From: Blastocystis hominis
Lineage: Eukaryota > Sar > Bigyra > Opalinata > Blastocystidae
NCBI RefSeq assembly: GCF_000151665.1
Contig: NW_013171821.1
Coordinates: forward strand, 131,929-195,928
Reading direction: 5' to 3'
DNA length: 64,000 nt
Both the position numbers and the translations under genes were made by a program. The first letter of the stretch is position 1; each line of letters begins with the position of its first letter. The notes beneath the pieces are model-generated. The model worked only from the letters and a program-made list of their open reading frames with translations, ran no database searches and was not told where the DNA came from. Positions 9,788-21,800 of the stretch are shown here, in pieces.

Positions 9788-11069
9788 TTACGGCAAGATT
9801 TCTCCCAGCAATACCGAATGATCGCTGCTCACCGAGCAGATAATCGGCTCAATGGGATGGAAATCCACGTCATTCACCACGCTTCGATGTCCAGGCAAGC
9901 GATACCTATCTCTCAACCTCGCTTTCCTCTCTCACTTGATTCCTAACGTCGTCGTATCATACACATACACGAATCCATCGCCACTTCCGCACGTCGCCAT
10001 CGCCAAATCCGGACTCCATGCGCATCGCAATAAGTTTCCACTGTTTCCCTGCTGTCCATTACTCTCTTTCTCCCTTTCATCGTACCGTATGGCCTCTCAT
10101 CAACTTCAGACAGCGATTCGATCCCTCGAAATACGCGTTTATATCCCAAACACGCAGACACGCATCCAACGAATGGCTCATTCTAGGAATTCCAAAAATC
10201 GAGAGCATTTTACAGATAGCCTCCATCCGGAGCCAATCGAATGCCGGTAATCATTTCGGAGAGCTGAGGAAGCACGATCGAAGGCGTAAACGTGTTTGCT
10301 TCGAAGATCTAGGGTTTGGGGAATTCCAAAAATCGACTCGAATTATGCCATCGAGTCCTCCCGTGATTATTTGCGTGGAATCTTCGTTAAAACAACATGA
10401 GGTCACTTGGAAGTCGTGGGCGATCGTTTTGACAGCTTCGCGCTCGCGAGCGTCCCAGAGCTGGGGATAAGGATAGAGAGAAATGAGAAACCTTGCAGGT
10501 TCCATCATCGGAACAACTGATGAGGAGATGGTCATCTTGCTTGGAACCATCTACACCGTTTACGAACGATGTGTGACCCTTGAGTTTGCGTTTTAGTTGA
10601 CCATACTACTTGGAAGCTTCAGGAACAACAACATACAGCAGCATCCCAGACACATACCATCTTATCTGCTCCCACAGAATATAATTCGGTGCCATCGAAG
10701 TTCCAAGAGACTTCCAGCACTGCATTCTTGTGTCCTTGCAAAAGAGCGTAGTTTTGACATTCTCCATACACATCCCACAAAAATATATTTTTGTCCATTC
10801 CCGCTGTTGCTAGGTGCTGCCCATCCGGAGAAAAGCGCACGGTATAGACAGCGTCCTAGAAGTAACTCGTCCTTCGAGCACCGACTTTGTGTCCGACCAA
10901 CTCAAGATTTGGCGCTTTTAGATTGGAGGTACGAGGTGGCTCATCGAAATCTTCCTACACGTTGATCAAACATTTCAAAAAATCAAACCTTCACAACTAC
11001 GGCCATATTCTTCTCCATATCGGCTATAACGATATCGGTAGAAGTCCCATTTCCCGGAGTACCGCTCAT
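9788..11069 (-). CDS. SNRNP40: U5 snRNP 40-kDa WD40 protein (SNRNP40 homologue)
   Basis: WD40 beta-propeller of the U5 snRNP, acting with Prp8 in the spliceosome. After splicing the seven blades read in the order and wording of U5-40K: a HKDAVYTVRFSPDG start, DVYGECQNYALLQGHKNAV, TELYSVGADKMVCVWD, LKGHTSFVN, HDFQVTSCCFNEDSTQII, a MITGIRLAPDG blade, SLDACLRVWD, LLRCAWSPD, and a last blade YRLPGH...DVDFHPIEPIIC. ATG at 11069-11067, TAA at 9790-9788. Introns are 29-34 nt, e.g. 10955-10988, 10856-10885, 10309-10337 and 10183-10213; the last two share the core CGATTTTTGGAATTCC. For a genome this intron-rich a complete spliceosome is expected. Confidence 0.93.
10183..10213 (-). repeat. Intron carrying the CGATTTTTGGAATTCC core
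   Basis: 31-nt intron of SNRNP40, needed to join GGYL to MSHSLDACL. On the minus strand its 3' half is CGATTTTTGGAATTCCTAG. Confidence 0.75.
10309..10337 (-). repeat. Intron carrying the CGATTTTTGGAATTCC core
   Basis: 29-nt intron of SNRNP40, joining GGLDGIIR to IFEANTF. It starts GTCGATTTTTGGAATTCC on the minus strand and so has the same core as the intron at 10183 but at its 5' end. Confidence 0.75.
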
Positions 11070-11192
11070 CCTACTCCTAAACGGTGATTAGACATCTCTT
11101 CGACTCCACATTCATCACACCACCTACTTTGTGTGCTCAAAGCAATCCAATTTAGAATCTGGTACAAAAATTCCCCCGATTTTCCTCTTTCA

Positions 11193-11200
11193 AACAAACA
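11193..11200 (-). terminator. TGTTTGTT 3'-end octamer (Beclin)
   Basis: Exact octamer on the minus strand. The Beclin frame reads CAT TCT T, then four nt, then the octamer, so poly(A) after that T makes TAA. Confidence 0.7.
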
Positions 11201-11204
11201 TCGC

Positions 11205-12430
11205 AAGAATGCGTAACAATATAAACGCTAGCGGTATACGCGTACACAATCATCTGCTTCACATCGATCGCCAAATACCGGAGAGCTCGCAGCCACGAGT
11301 CCACATCATTAAACAAAAAGTCCTACATGTCACGCTCCTCCTCCTTCTCGACCTCATTTCCGACCTTTCCATTCTCCGCGTCCACCGCAAACCGAGGCTC
11401 CATCTTAAACCGCTCCGTGCAGTGCTTCATCAAGCAGGCAACGGCCTGCAAGAAAAGCTGCAGCGCCTGGCTGAACAGCTTCCGATTCCCCGATTTCGGG
11501 TTGAAATACCTTCGAGTGACCGCTCCTCCTCCACACCTCTACAGCTTGAACGACGTGCGCGAATCGCGGTCGATCACCTCGCTGAAGCTCCCCAAGGGAT
11601 GAATGACGACGTTTTGGTAGTGTGTGCGGTACAGCGAGACCATGGCGTCCACTGCGTGCGCCAGATCGCCCAGCACGCCGTTCAGCGCGTTCCAATCCAA
11701 CTAAAAGGATTAAAAAGGGGAGAAGGAGAAGCGAACCTGGTTGCCCAGCTTTCCGATTCGCATTCCGTTGACTGTCACGAATTCGCCGTCGAACCACACG
11801 TTGAACAGATCGTTCAGCGCGTTGCAGCGCATCAGAATCTCCAGCTGCTGCTTGTGCGCCTCCACCGTCTCCTTCTCGGTGTTGAACTTCGCCTCGTACG
11901 CGCCCAGGTCCAGCGCGATCTCCGAGGCCACGCAATTCATCGAGCTGTGCAGCGTTCCCAGCTCGCTCTGCACTTCGTCCAGCTCCAACTTGCGACGCTC
12001 GGCCGCGGCCAGACTCATCCGCAGTGTGTCGATGCTCTCCTGCAGCGTGTTCTTCTCGCGTTGCAGCTAGGGGAGAGGCGATTTGGGAGAGTGTACTTCT
12101 TCCACAGGCTTCACCGTCAACTCGGAATCTTGGGGCTCTTCCTCATCGGGCGTTCGGGGAGATTTCTCCTCCTTGAGGGCGTCCATCTTTTGCTGCACCG
12201 TCATGGCTCCGATAAGACGCTCCAGAACGTACCCGACGTTCTTATCTTTGTTGAGACCTCTGTGGGATAGATATCGGAACGAAAAGCTACTTTATTCTTT
12301 CGTTCTTTACTTTTTCCAAACAAGAAGAACACAGAGGGAAGTCAATGTGTGTAATTGCGCTTCTACACATCAGTTTAAAGATTCGCAGCTACAATCTTTC
12401 AAAGAACTCAATCATAGAATAGGAAATCAT
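11205..12430 (-). CDS. Beclin-1/Atg6 (Vps30) autophagy protein
   Basis: Regulatory subunit of the class III PI3-kinase (Vps34) complex that starts autophagosomes and sorts endosomes. The N-terminus has a DFPLCSSCLEK zinc-like pair as in Beclin. A Glu/Pro linker and a coiled coil follow (LQREKNTLQESIDTL onward), then the evolutionarily conserved domain with ALNDLFNVWFDGEF and TVNGMRIGKL, the family hallmark. The C-terminus holds FNPKSGNRKLFSQAL and FNDVDSWLRALRYL. Introns of 27-36 nt are removed (e.g. about 11701-11736). The chosen start, ATG 12430-12428, lies in a short first exon. No genomic stop at the end; TAA is created by polyadenylation at 11205. The intron near 11310-11340 has two possible donors. 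Confidence 0.88.
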
Positions 12431-12746
12431 CGTGCTATGAAAAGAAGGGTCAAATGAAGAAAAAAGGGCAAGCAAGCTCCGTTGGTAGGTTTTAATAAAT
12501 TCTATAGCATGCCGAAAGAAAACCATATCTTACTCTTATATTCATTTTCATCCAGATATAGAGTGTTCTGGCAACACTGGCAACTGGGAACCCACTTCCC
12601 AGGGCAACGCTCGTCTATGATCTCCTCTGTCATGATATTTGCAACCCAAAACGTAAAGGATTCAATGATTCCAGGCAGGACACAAATCTGAACTATTTTT
12701 GGAATTTGATCGAAGTCACTTATTATCTCTTCCTTGTTTGTTTCAA
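12431..12746. other. Region between Beclin and TAF13
   Basis: Both strands carry open frames here (minus 12502-12798 without an ATG; plus 12482-12691 without an ATG), but neither matches a family and the minus one overlaps TAF13 exon 1. An exact plus-strand TGTTTGTT at 12735-12742 has no convincing gene upstream. Confidence 0.35.
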
Positions 12747-13308
12747 ATGTATCAACAAGGTGGCTATATGCAAAAGAAGCAAATGTCTTATTACTCAAGC
12801 CAACCGGACATTGATGAAGAGAGTTATGGATTGTACTCCCTGAAGGATATTAGCTTTGAGGACAACTGTAGGTCTATTTTTAAATGCTGCTAATGCTTTA
12901 GTGAGAGAGATGATGTTTGGTTTTGGGGACAGTATTGAGCCCTACCCAGAGACTGTCAAATTGATGGATGATTTGGTAAAGGACTTTATTACGAATTTGG
13001 TAAGTACTTTGTCTTTCGAGCCATTTTTGTAGACTCTTCGTTCGATGGACATCGCTAAACGGTCAGGCCAGGATTTTGATGTAGAAAGTGTAAGATATGC
13101 TGTACGATCGAAAGAGTAGCATTTTGTAACTGTTGTACTGACACACAGAGACTATGCAAATCGGCTTGACCAATTAATCGAGGACTTCGGTTTCATTTCG
13201 GAACAAACCCGTTATCATATTACAGAAAGTGATTCGTTTACTGGGCAAAGGCACCGAGGCCACCCTAATAAGACCAATAATAAGAATCGTCCCGCTGATG
13301 AAAAGTAG
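12747..13308 (+). CDS. TAF13: TAF13, histone-fold subunit of TFIID
   Basis: Histone-fold protein that pairs with TAF11 in the general transcription factor TFIID, in the nucleus. Four exons (introns 12868-12901, 13000-13032, 13116-13148) give 153 residues. The histone fold begins LREMMFGFGDSIEPYPETV, matching the family's LRxMMYGFGD...Y.ETV, followed by LMDDLVKDFI and the C-terminal helix with DYANRLDQLI. A basic, Asn-rich tail follows to TAG at 13306-13308. Two in-frame ATGs occur within the first 13 codons, so the start could be slightly later. Confidence 0.9.
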
Positions 13309-13610
13309 TCTCTTTGTTACATTTGGTTGTTTGGTTTATTAAACACGTATCTCTGTGAGAAGGGATCTCATTCGACTCATCGCAGAAAATAGTGTTGTGT
13401 GCAACAATAGTGTTTCTCACCGTTTACACAGGTGATCAGTAAGCAACCAAATCCACGACACTCTGCTATTATTAAGGAACTGCTTTTTGTATATTTTTTT
13501 TGTGTTTTTTGGAATATGAAGTTTAGGGAATTGAGCCCCATATCATAATCAAGGAATCACTGAACAATCCTTTTTTGCTCACCAATAAGCATTATAATCT
13601 ATAAATTGCA
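13309..13610. other. Intergenic region TAF13-MFS
   Basis: T-rich spacer with no frame. A near-match to the 3'-end octamer (TTGTTTGG) lies about 25 nt after the TAF13 stop. Confidence 0.4.
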
Positions 13611-15307
13611 ATGCCTTTATCAGGGAAAGACAAGAGAAATTTAACATTGACTTATATCACGGGTTTCCTTGATATTATCAACTATTCTTTAATCATTCCT
13701 ATTTTGCCATATATTGTGGATGAAATGAACGCCTCGGATATGGAATCAGGAATACTGTATTCCAGTTATTCTTTGATGCAGTTGGTTAGTATGCATTTAT
13801 TGGCTCCTCACGATTCTAGGTCTTTTAATTGTGGGTGCTCTTAGTGATATTTATGGAAGAAAGCTATTTTTGATTCTTTCGCTTTTTGGTTCGTGTTTTG
13901 GTATTTTTTTATTTGTGGAAAGAACTCATCGATAGGTTCACTTTTTCAAGCTCTTTCCAAAAACATCGTCCAACTCATCATTTTCCGATCGTTGACAGGT
14001 CTGTTTGCTGGATCTAACATTTTGGTTCAAGCGTGCTTCTTCGATTCTCTTCTCATCTCTAGTGTCATTGCTGATCTTACCGCTCCAGAAGAGCGAAATC
14101 GCTATTATTCTTGCCTGGAAGCTTTGAATTCTGCTGGTTTCATTTTGGGTCCTGCTTTGGGAGCTGTTTTAGGGAAGAAGGGGACTCATTTCCCTCTGTT
14201 CATTGCTGGTATTTTTTCGGGAATCGCGCTGATCTTCGCACTCTTTTTGTTGCAAGAAACAAGCAAAGATGTGATTTTGCTCAACGAAATGCGAGCTAAA
14301 GCGCGCAAAGCCTCGGGAAGTACTCATCTCTCGCTGCACTCACATTTAGAGGAAAAGGAAGTATTGAAGCAATCGATCCAGCAACGCCAAGCCGATATCA
14401 AGCAGAGTCGAAAGACCGTGGCTCCCAAACTAACGAAAACAATGGTGGTTTGCTTTGCTTTTGAGTTCTGCAATCGCTGGCTGGTCAATGCGATCGATTC
14501 CAAATACGGAATTTTCCTCAAAGCCAAGTACGATGTGGAGCAAGACACTTATTCGTACGCTTCGAGTTTTTTTGTTCTGACATAGACTCATGATCACATT
14601 CCAAAGCTGCATGACGTGCGCCGTCCAAGCCTTCATTTATCCTCTTCTCTCCTCCAAAGCCAATATTCCCGTTCCCTACTTGGCGATCTTCGGTGCTGCC
14701 CTTCAAAGTAGCCCTGCTTTCTCTCTCCTCTCTGAATCTCAGCCGTCTCCTATTTCTTCATCTCCTACACGCGAACCATGGCCGCTTCCTACATCGCCTG
14801 CTGCTTCCTTTGGATTGGATTCACCCTCGCAGCCCCAACCTCCGTGAGTATTATCAGTGTACTTTGTATTGTTTGCTTTTTCCCATTCAGACCACCAGCC
14901 ATCCCGACGTTCAAGGCAAAGTCCTTTCCTGGAATAACATGTTCAGTCAGACCTCGCTCATCGTGTGTCCTCTTGTACTGTCGGTCATTTACTCGATGAA
15001 TCGCGATGCGATTTATTACTTCTCTATGATTTTCTCGGTGGTTGGTGCGTTGCTGATGTGTTATGTGTCCACGTGGCCGAATGGAAAAATGTTGGGAAAG
15101 CAGGGAAATGTGGAGAAAAAAGAGCTGCCGGTAGTGGAACAAAAGGTGGAAGAAACAAGATGCCAAGAGGCATGTGTTAATTCGGAGCAAGAAAAGGATG
15201 AGCGTGAAGCAATCGATAGCTCTACTGTCGATATGTCAAGCCATGTGGTGTCAGCAGTGGGTAATTCCCTTGAAAGTGCTCACGAGGCTAAAAAGGATGT
15301 AGCATGA
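13611..15307 (+). CDS. Major facilitator superfamily transporter
   Basis: Twelve-helix MFS permease of unknown substrate, 495 residues from seven exons (introns 13789-13819, 13901-13935, 14033-14062, 14555-14585, 14708-14742, 14844-14890). The first helix YITGFLDIINYSLIIPILPYI and the loop GALSDIYGRK (family motif A, GxLaDrxGrk) are followed by FRSLTGLFAGS, APEERNRYYS and the GFILGPALGAVLG helix (motif C-like). A charged central loop (residues about 215-270) separates the halves, and a long acidic/Ser-rich tail ends the protein. The pattern resembles TetA/Hiat1-type drug:H+ antiporters, but the substrate cannot be read. TGA at 15305-15307. Confidence 0.88.
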
Positions 15308-15366
15308 CCACTATAATTTTGTTATTTTTTTAATTTTTTCTTTGTTTTGCTTGATCAAGTTTGTCT

Positions 15367-17268
15367 ATGGGCGTGAAAGGATTAACAAAGCTGGTTGTTG
15401 ATAATAAAGAAAAGTGTGGAACGAAACTTACGAAGAGGTATGGAACTCGTAATTGGTCAAATACAGATTTCCGGGTGGCAAGCTTGTGATAGATGGGGAT
15501 TCATTGGCGAACAATATTTATCACAGCCAGATTAATCGTGGTTTGGCTTTTAGTCATAATCCTCTGAATCTTTATAATATGGCAAGAAAAATAATTGACA
15601 TGCTAAAGGGATATAACCTGCAAGTCATTAAGGTCTATGTTGACGCTATAAGTAACATGACCAAAAAGAATACCTATTTAAGTCGAAAAAAGGACCGTAT
15701 CCAAATTATTCAAAAATGGTGGGATAGCGATTTGACCAGCAAAGGTTAAGATGAGAGCTTGTTATTATGTAGAACATATCTCGATACAGGACTGCTGTGT
15801 AGAGGCAGTTTTATCTGCATTTACTGAAGCTTACGGGAAGGATATTATTTTTCTCTCCGGAATTGACTGTGATCTGTAAAGTCGTACTCCTATCTTAACC
15901 ACCAGTGATATCGCAAGCTACTGTTCCCAAAAGGATGCCCTTGTCCTGACAAATGACAGCGACTTCTTTGTGTATGATCTCAAGGGAGTGATCCTCCTGC
16001 CTCGAAGCGTTCTCAGAGAAGACCTTTACATGTACACTCGTAGCAAAATCCTCGACTTCCTCGGTTTGAAAGAGTTCCAACTCCATTACTACATTATGAT
16101 TTCGGGGAACGATTTCACGAAGAACCATCCGGTGAAGCTGAGCGATGGTCGCGAGGCGAGTGGCAAAAACATTCTCGACCATATACAAAAGAACTGCACG
16201 TCGAAGCGAGAATGCAAGGAAGACTACGAGGAAATGTTCCCGGATGATGACGCCATGGATGAGTTCGAAATGATCGAGAAGCTCTACAGCTGCACGCAGG
16301 TGGAGAGACCGTGGAACACTCTCACCACGGATGTCGACAGCTTGGATGAGATCCGAACGAAGGTCTCGGAGGGTTTGGCGTAGCGACCGAAGTGAATTTC
16401 TAGAGAATCTGAAAACCATCAACAGGGAGATTCGGCGAAACTGCCAGAAATTGGCGCGGAACTACATGTTTTCTGCGTATTTCGGATTCCCGCTGATCCA
16501 AGCACCGGAATTCGAAGAGCAGTGTAGGAACTGTGGTGGGAATGGAGAAGAATAGTCGCGGTGATCAAGACGTTCATAACGAACAATTACAAGCTGCTGG
16601 GGGATCAGGCGTATTTCGTCACGAACGGGTGCGAAATCGAGTACTATCCGTCAGAAGAGCGAGTGAACGAGAGGTTTGCACGATGTGCTGCTGGTTTTTT
16701 GATCGTAGAATCGAAAACAATGCGAGCTATGCGAACGAGCGAATCGAGAAGTACTTGGAGTACAGAGGGATGCCAGTCGAGGAGAGAATCGGTCTGATGA
16801 AGGGCGTGTATGGAGGTATTATTCCGAAGAACGAAATGACGCAGAAGCCGTTTCCGTATGTATTGATGTATGGATGAGTGTGGGATGATTTTGACTGAAT
16901 AGAGTCGTAAAGCATATCATGAAAACAATATTCCCCGCGAAAGTCGATTTTACTGAAAAAGTTCTCAAGACTCTTTTCGAAAAGCATGATATTATTCACA
17001 AGGGTGAACTGAAGCGTACAGAAAACGTAGAGGAACGCAAGTATGCGTTTACGTTGCTGATTTGTCTGAATGTAACGATGGGGATGGAGTGTGTTTGTAG
17101 TTGGTGTGTTGTAATATATTGACGACGTTCTCGCTTCTTGGGCTGGATGTGTGTGATGAAAGGTGTACTGGGTTGATGGAATATCGGTCGTTCTGTTATC
17201 CATGCATTGTAAAGGCTATGATTGGATGGAATAATACAAATAAGCCTAAAAAGAATTTCAACCACTGA
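15367..17268 (+). CDS. Asteroid-like (ASTE1) XPG/FEN1-fold protein
   Basis: Starts MGVKGLTKLV, the N-terminal signature of XPG/FEN1-fold nucleases and of asteroid proteins (MGIxGLT). Next come GGKLVIDGDSLANNIYH (first catalytic Asp region), a long Lys-rich helix, and LVLTNDSDFFVYDL, which holds the second acidic cluster (TxDSDxxvY). Spacing and the later lack of an obvious helix-hairpin-helix favour ASTE1, shown in humans to trim DNA-end overhangs, over FEN1. About eight introns of 28-47 nt are removed. ATG at 15367; TGA at 17266-17268; an exact 3'-end octamer follows 23 nt later. The C-terminal third is not family-diagnostic. Confidence 0.75.
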
Positions 17269-17291
17269 ATGAAAGTATCTTGACTTTACTT

Positions 17292-17299
17292 TGTTTGTT
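17292..17299 (+). terminator. TGTTTGTT 3'-end octamer (ASTE1-like)
   Basis: Exact octamer 23 nt after the TGA stop of the asteroid-like gene. Confidence 0.65.
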
Positions 17300-18821
17300 C
17301 GAGAAGCAAAAATGGTAATGAAGAGAAATCTGAGCTGAATCAAATTGAAAAAATAAGATTTGTATAAGGTACGACATGGAATACAGAGAATGGGCAGATT
17401 CAACATAGTAATGCTTGGTAGGTTGTGTACTTGATATTTGTGTTTTTCAGTGTACAATTATAAAGTGAAGATATGAATAATGATGAGTTTTAAATACTAG
17501 AATGATATGACGCTTAACAACACCTAGATCCCAAAGAATCGTGAATAGGTACAAGATATTACTTGAAAATACGAATAGAGTTATATACAACCATAATGAG
17601 TATATAAAAATTGAGTAAACATCAAAATGGTTTATAGAATTGCACAGAATCGAAAGCTTGTTTGCAAATTATCTTTCCTTATATCTATCTATATTGTACT
17701 TAATCATAGAATCTTTCTATTAAGGTGGAGTAATGAAAAAAGGGTAATACAATGCAAATTCGAATCAAGTAATATAAAGTGAAAATTTGAATGTTTATCG
17801 CATGTGGTTAACAATAGGTTTTAAAAAGATTGAAACAAATAATATGTGTCATTTCCTTTTATTATAATACTACGATATTATCCTAATGCAAATAAGTGAG
17901 GATAAAAACAATGGACAATTACTGAAGAATGAACACTCCATCAGGATACTCTCGTGCTATTTCAAACATGTAAAACACCAGTAATATAAATCATGATATC
18001 AATCGGGTAATAATAACAACGAAAAACACATAGAAGCTCCTCCAGGTTACCTATTCAAAATAGTACCTCAGTTTAACTACGTTTCAGGCCAATACGAAGA
18101 ATGTAGAATGATGAATGGTTTATAAACAACAAACAAACTAGTATCAGTTCGCTGTAGTTACATCGCATACAATCTATGATACAATAACTTCACTTTTACG
18201 CGGTTGCTATCTTTATATACCAGTGACTTTGCGGGTATCCATCTTGCTTGTGGGACCACTGGGTGGATTGAAGGCTTTGGCTTTTTTTGTATGTAGCCTA
18301 TCTAAGAATTATGTGACCGCCATGACCATGTACATCAGCTTTTGTGTTTAAATGGAGCAATTGGTGATAATCCTTAGAAGAGGACTGAGGGAGAAGATAT
18401 CTTGTTTGATAAGATGGGCATAATAATGGAGCATAGTATTGCATACGACACGCGAGATATTTTCAAAGAAAGATTGAGCACGATCGAGATGTGTATTTTG
18501 GAAGTTTTGGTACCAAAAACAATCATCGAAAATAGTTCAGCCAATTAGAAATGAAGAACGAATAATCTCATTTGACTTTAAGACACTTTGATATATGTAT
18601 TTTACTAAGGATAAGGAAGCAAAATATAGAGAGCATAATAGGTATGAAATATCGTTCTTCAAACAATCCCAAAATAAATAAAATCCAAAATTTGGAGCGT
18701 TTTTAATTGTTCACTCCCAGTTGATTGGCTGAAGACAAATGACCCCAATATCCCAATCTCTTTTGCGTTCATCAAACACAACGGGTTCAATTGCTCAAAA
18801 AATCTTTAGTGAGCTAAAAAT
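17300..18821. other. AT-rich gene-free stretch
   Basis: About 1.5 kb with short frames only on both strands. It holds one exact minus-strand octamer at 18128-18135 with no gene model attached, and a short open run near 18230-18350 with no start. It may contain the promoter of the large surface protein downstream. Confidence 0.45.
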
Positions 18822-21800
18822 ATGAAATCGCTGTTCATTATCTTGTTGCTATGTAGAACTTCATAATAAATATGATATTACATATAGTATCGCTTATTCG
18901 AAGTGATTTAACATGCTCCTCTGGACAAACCTACGTGAAGTTTGTAAAGAACAACCCCTCATCCTGGGCAAGCGAAGAGTCATTCAAAGTCTACTCTGGA
19001 TCTACTCTCCTTTATACAAGCCCCGAATTTGCAAACAGTGAAGTCCGTACAATGGAGCAGTGTCTAACAACCTCAACGAACAACCAATACACGATTGAGT
19101 TACTAGATTCTTATGGAGACTCCTGGACATCTGGATCCTATCTGACTATTTTTGGAGAGAATGAAAATGTTGTTTTCAAGAACTTTTTGACCGCCTCATC
19201 GCAAGAAACCTACACCTTTTCGCTGTACTATGGTATTTCCAAAAGTGAACCTTGGAAAATGACCTATGGAAGCATTTCTGGTGACTGGACTGCCTATTCG
19301 TTCTCTGATAGCACTTGGGAGGATGCTACACTCGGCTCTGTAACTACAACAGTATCTGGTACTCAGTATTTCCGTAAGCAGTTTGTGGGTATATCTGACA
19401 TGGCTGCTTATGATGTGAGACTGTACTACATCGCTGGAGTGATTGCCTATATCAATGGAAATGAAGTGTATCGTGACAACATGCCCGATGGAGATGTCAC
19501 TTCCACAACAGCTGCTTCTGGACAATACACCGATATCGCTTATCGTGGATTCATTCGCCCTGGATCCGAAGTAGCGTCGCAGCAATCGATTCTGGCTGTG
19601 GAGATTCACTTTGTCACTGATCAGACATCTGTAGATTTCAATGCTTATTTAGCCATTCTGGCTTCATCCGTTACCGAAAGTAATTGCTTTATTTACGGCG
19701 AATCCACAACTGTGTCTTCTATTGGAGGCACCACTGTCAGTAATATTTTCGATTTCGCGAAATCCACCTATTACTATGCAAGCAGTTCGTCGCTACCTGA
19801 TACTGTGACATTTACTTTTGATGAAGCAAGACCTTATATTAATGCAGTACGTGTGTGGCCATACACACTTTCGACGTATGCTCCCAGCACGTTTACTTGG
19901 CAAGGATCAAACGATAATCAGGAATGGACAAATATCATTTCGGTGTCAGGAGCTTCCTATGAATCGAGCACCTACCAACTCTTCCAAGGCTATTTCTACT
20001 CTGGACTTTATAATTATTATCGGGCTAGTATCGTTGCGAGCAGCTATTCCTATGTCTATGTATACGAAATGCAACCCTTGACATGTACTACATCCGTCCC
20101 CACTTCAATTACGTTCACTCCTAATACATATACAGTTTGGGCCAAATACGAAGAGGTGTATGTCAAGCCTGATATCAGTGAATTCACTTCTTGCACAGCC
20201 CAAAACCTTCCTGAAGGACTCTCCATCGATTCCACGACCTGTGTGATTTCTGGCATCGTGAGAAACGCAGTATCAAGTTTGTCCATAACGGTATCTTCCG
20301 TTGTCCTTGGAAACACCTATACTGGGTCATTCACTTTAACTGCACAGGAATGCTCTGGGACAATGCTCAATGTTCTTCGAACATACAAGTCCAATGCATA
20401 TTACGAAAGCTTTGACATTACAGATTCGTCCACTCAAGATGTCGTGATTTCTGTTGCCTACAATTCTGGCCAGGAAAATAATGTGGATTGGACAAGCGTT
20501 GCTTGCGTCACAGGGACCAAATATACCGTCTCTGTCGCGACAACCCAAACATATTGGCAGTCGGGATCCTTCCTCTACGTTCGTTCTATACTCTCTGGTG
20601 ATGATATGGAAACGATTCTTCGAATTCGATATGATTCCAACATTGGCTTTCCCAATACTCGCACATTCAATGCCCAGTATGCTATTGGGACGAGTTCCAA
20701 CTGGTACTACTTACATGGAGAAGTTCCTTCGGATTGGTATTCATCGACTTCGACTGAGGGGTGGTCTGAGGGAAATGAGAGTAGTTTCCCCGATTCCACA
20801 AATCAGATTCAGCTGTACAAGAAGACATTCACAATATCGGACATTAGCAATGTTGCTGGATTCGTCCTTTCTATTAAGTATATGTATGGATGTATTGTCT
20901 ATCTGAACGGAAATGAAGTATTCAGAAAAGGATTGACAGATACCACGATCAGCACTTCGAGCTATGCAAACAATATTTACACAGATGCAATCTATCGCCA
21001 GATTTCTCTTCCTATTAAAACTGTACAAATCAACGGAACATCTGCGGTAAATTACATTCAGCAGGGATCGAATGCAATTGCAATTGGACTAGTCGCAGCG
21101 AATGCAAATCAAGTGGAAGCCATCTTTGACTGTGCTCTTCGACTGATGACTGAGGAGAGCGAATCGAGAGTGTTTAACTATGCAAGCTCTTATAGTTCAA
21201 TCTATGGCTATCCAACCAATATTTTTGATCATTATTACTCTTACTATATTTATTATTCTTCCTGCACGGACAACTATTTGGATATTACTTTTGATAATGA
21301 TCGACATGAATGGATCAATGCTGTGACTGTGAAGTTGTCGTATACACAGGGTACTCAGCAACCTCATCAGTTTGTGTTGAAAGCTCGTAGCGGAAGTGAT
21401 GAGTGGACAACGCTGACGACTGTAACGGGACTCACATGGTCTCAGGTTGGTCAGACACACACCATCTATTTCCAGAACAACAAGGCGTATCACGAGTATC
21501 GGTTTGAGAATTTCGGTACCGGGGATTCTTCGGATTGCTACTGGCAACTGGGAGCAATTGATATGAATTCGGTCTGTACCACGATCGATATTCCTGAATT
21601 GTCGTACGAAGCCACCACTGTTTACAAAAACATTGAGATGGGAGAAGTGTATCCTAACTCTGAATACTACTTCAATTTCCAGGTCACTCCAAGTCTTCCT
21701 GCTGGTATCACTCTTGACCCGAACACCGGTATGATCTCTGGAACGGCAACCGAAACATCTTCTTCATCATATACCATTACCGCAGAAAAACTCACAGGAG

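Noticed and set aside
9650-9946. Extension of the LMBR1-family protein to the next genomic stop
   Set aside because: The sequence is antisense to SNRNP40 coding DNA and its octamers, low in complexity and not conserved.
12502-12798. Minus-strand frame with Cys pairs next to Beclin
   Set aside because: No ATG start, overlaps TAF13 exon 1 on the other strand, and matches no family.
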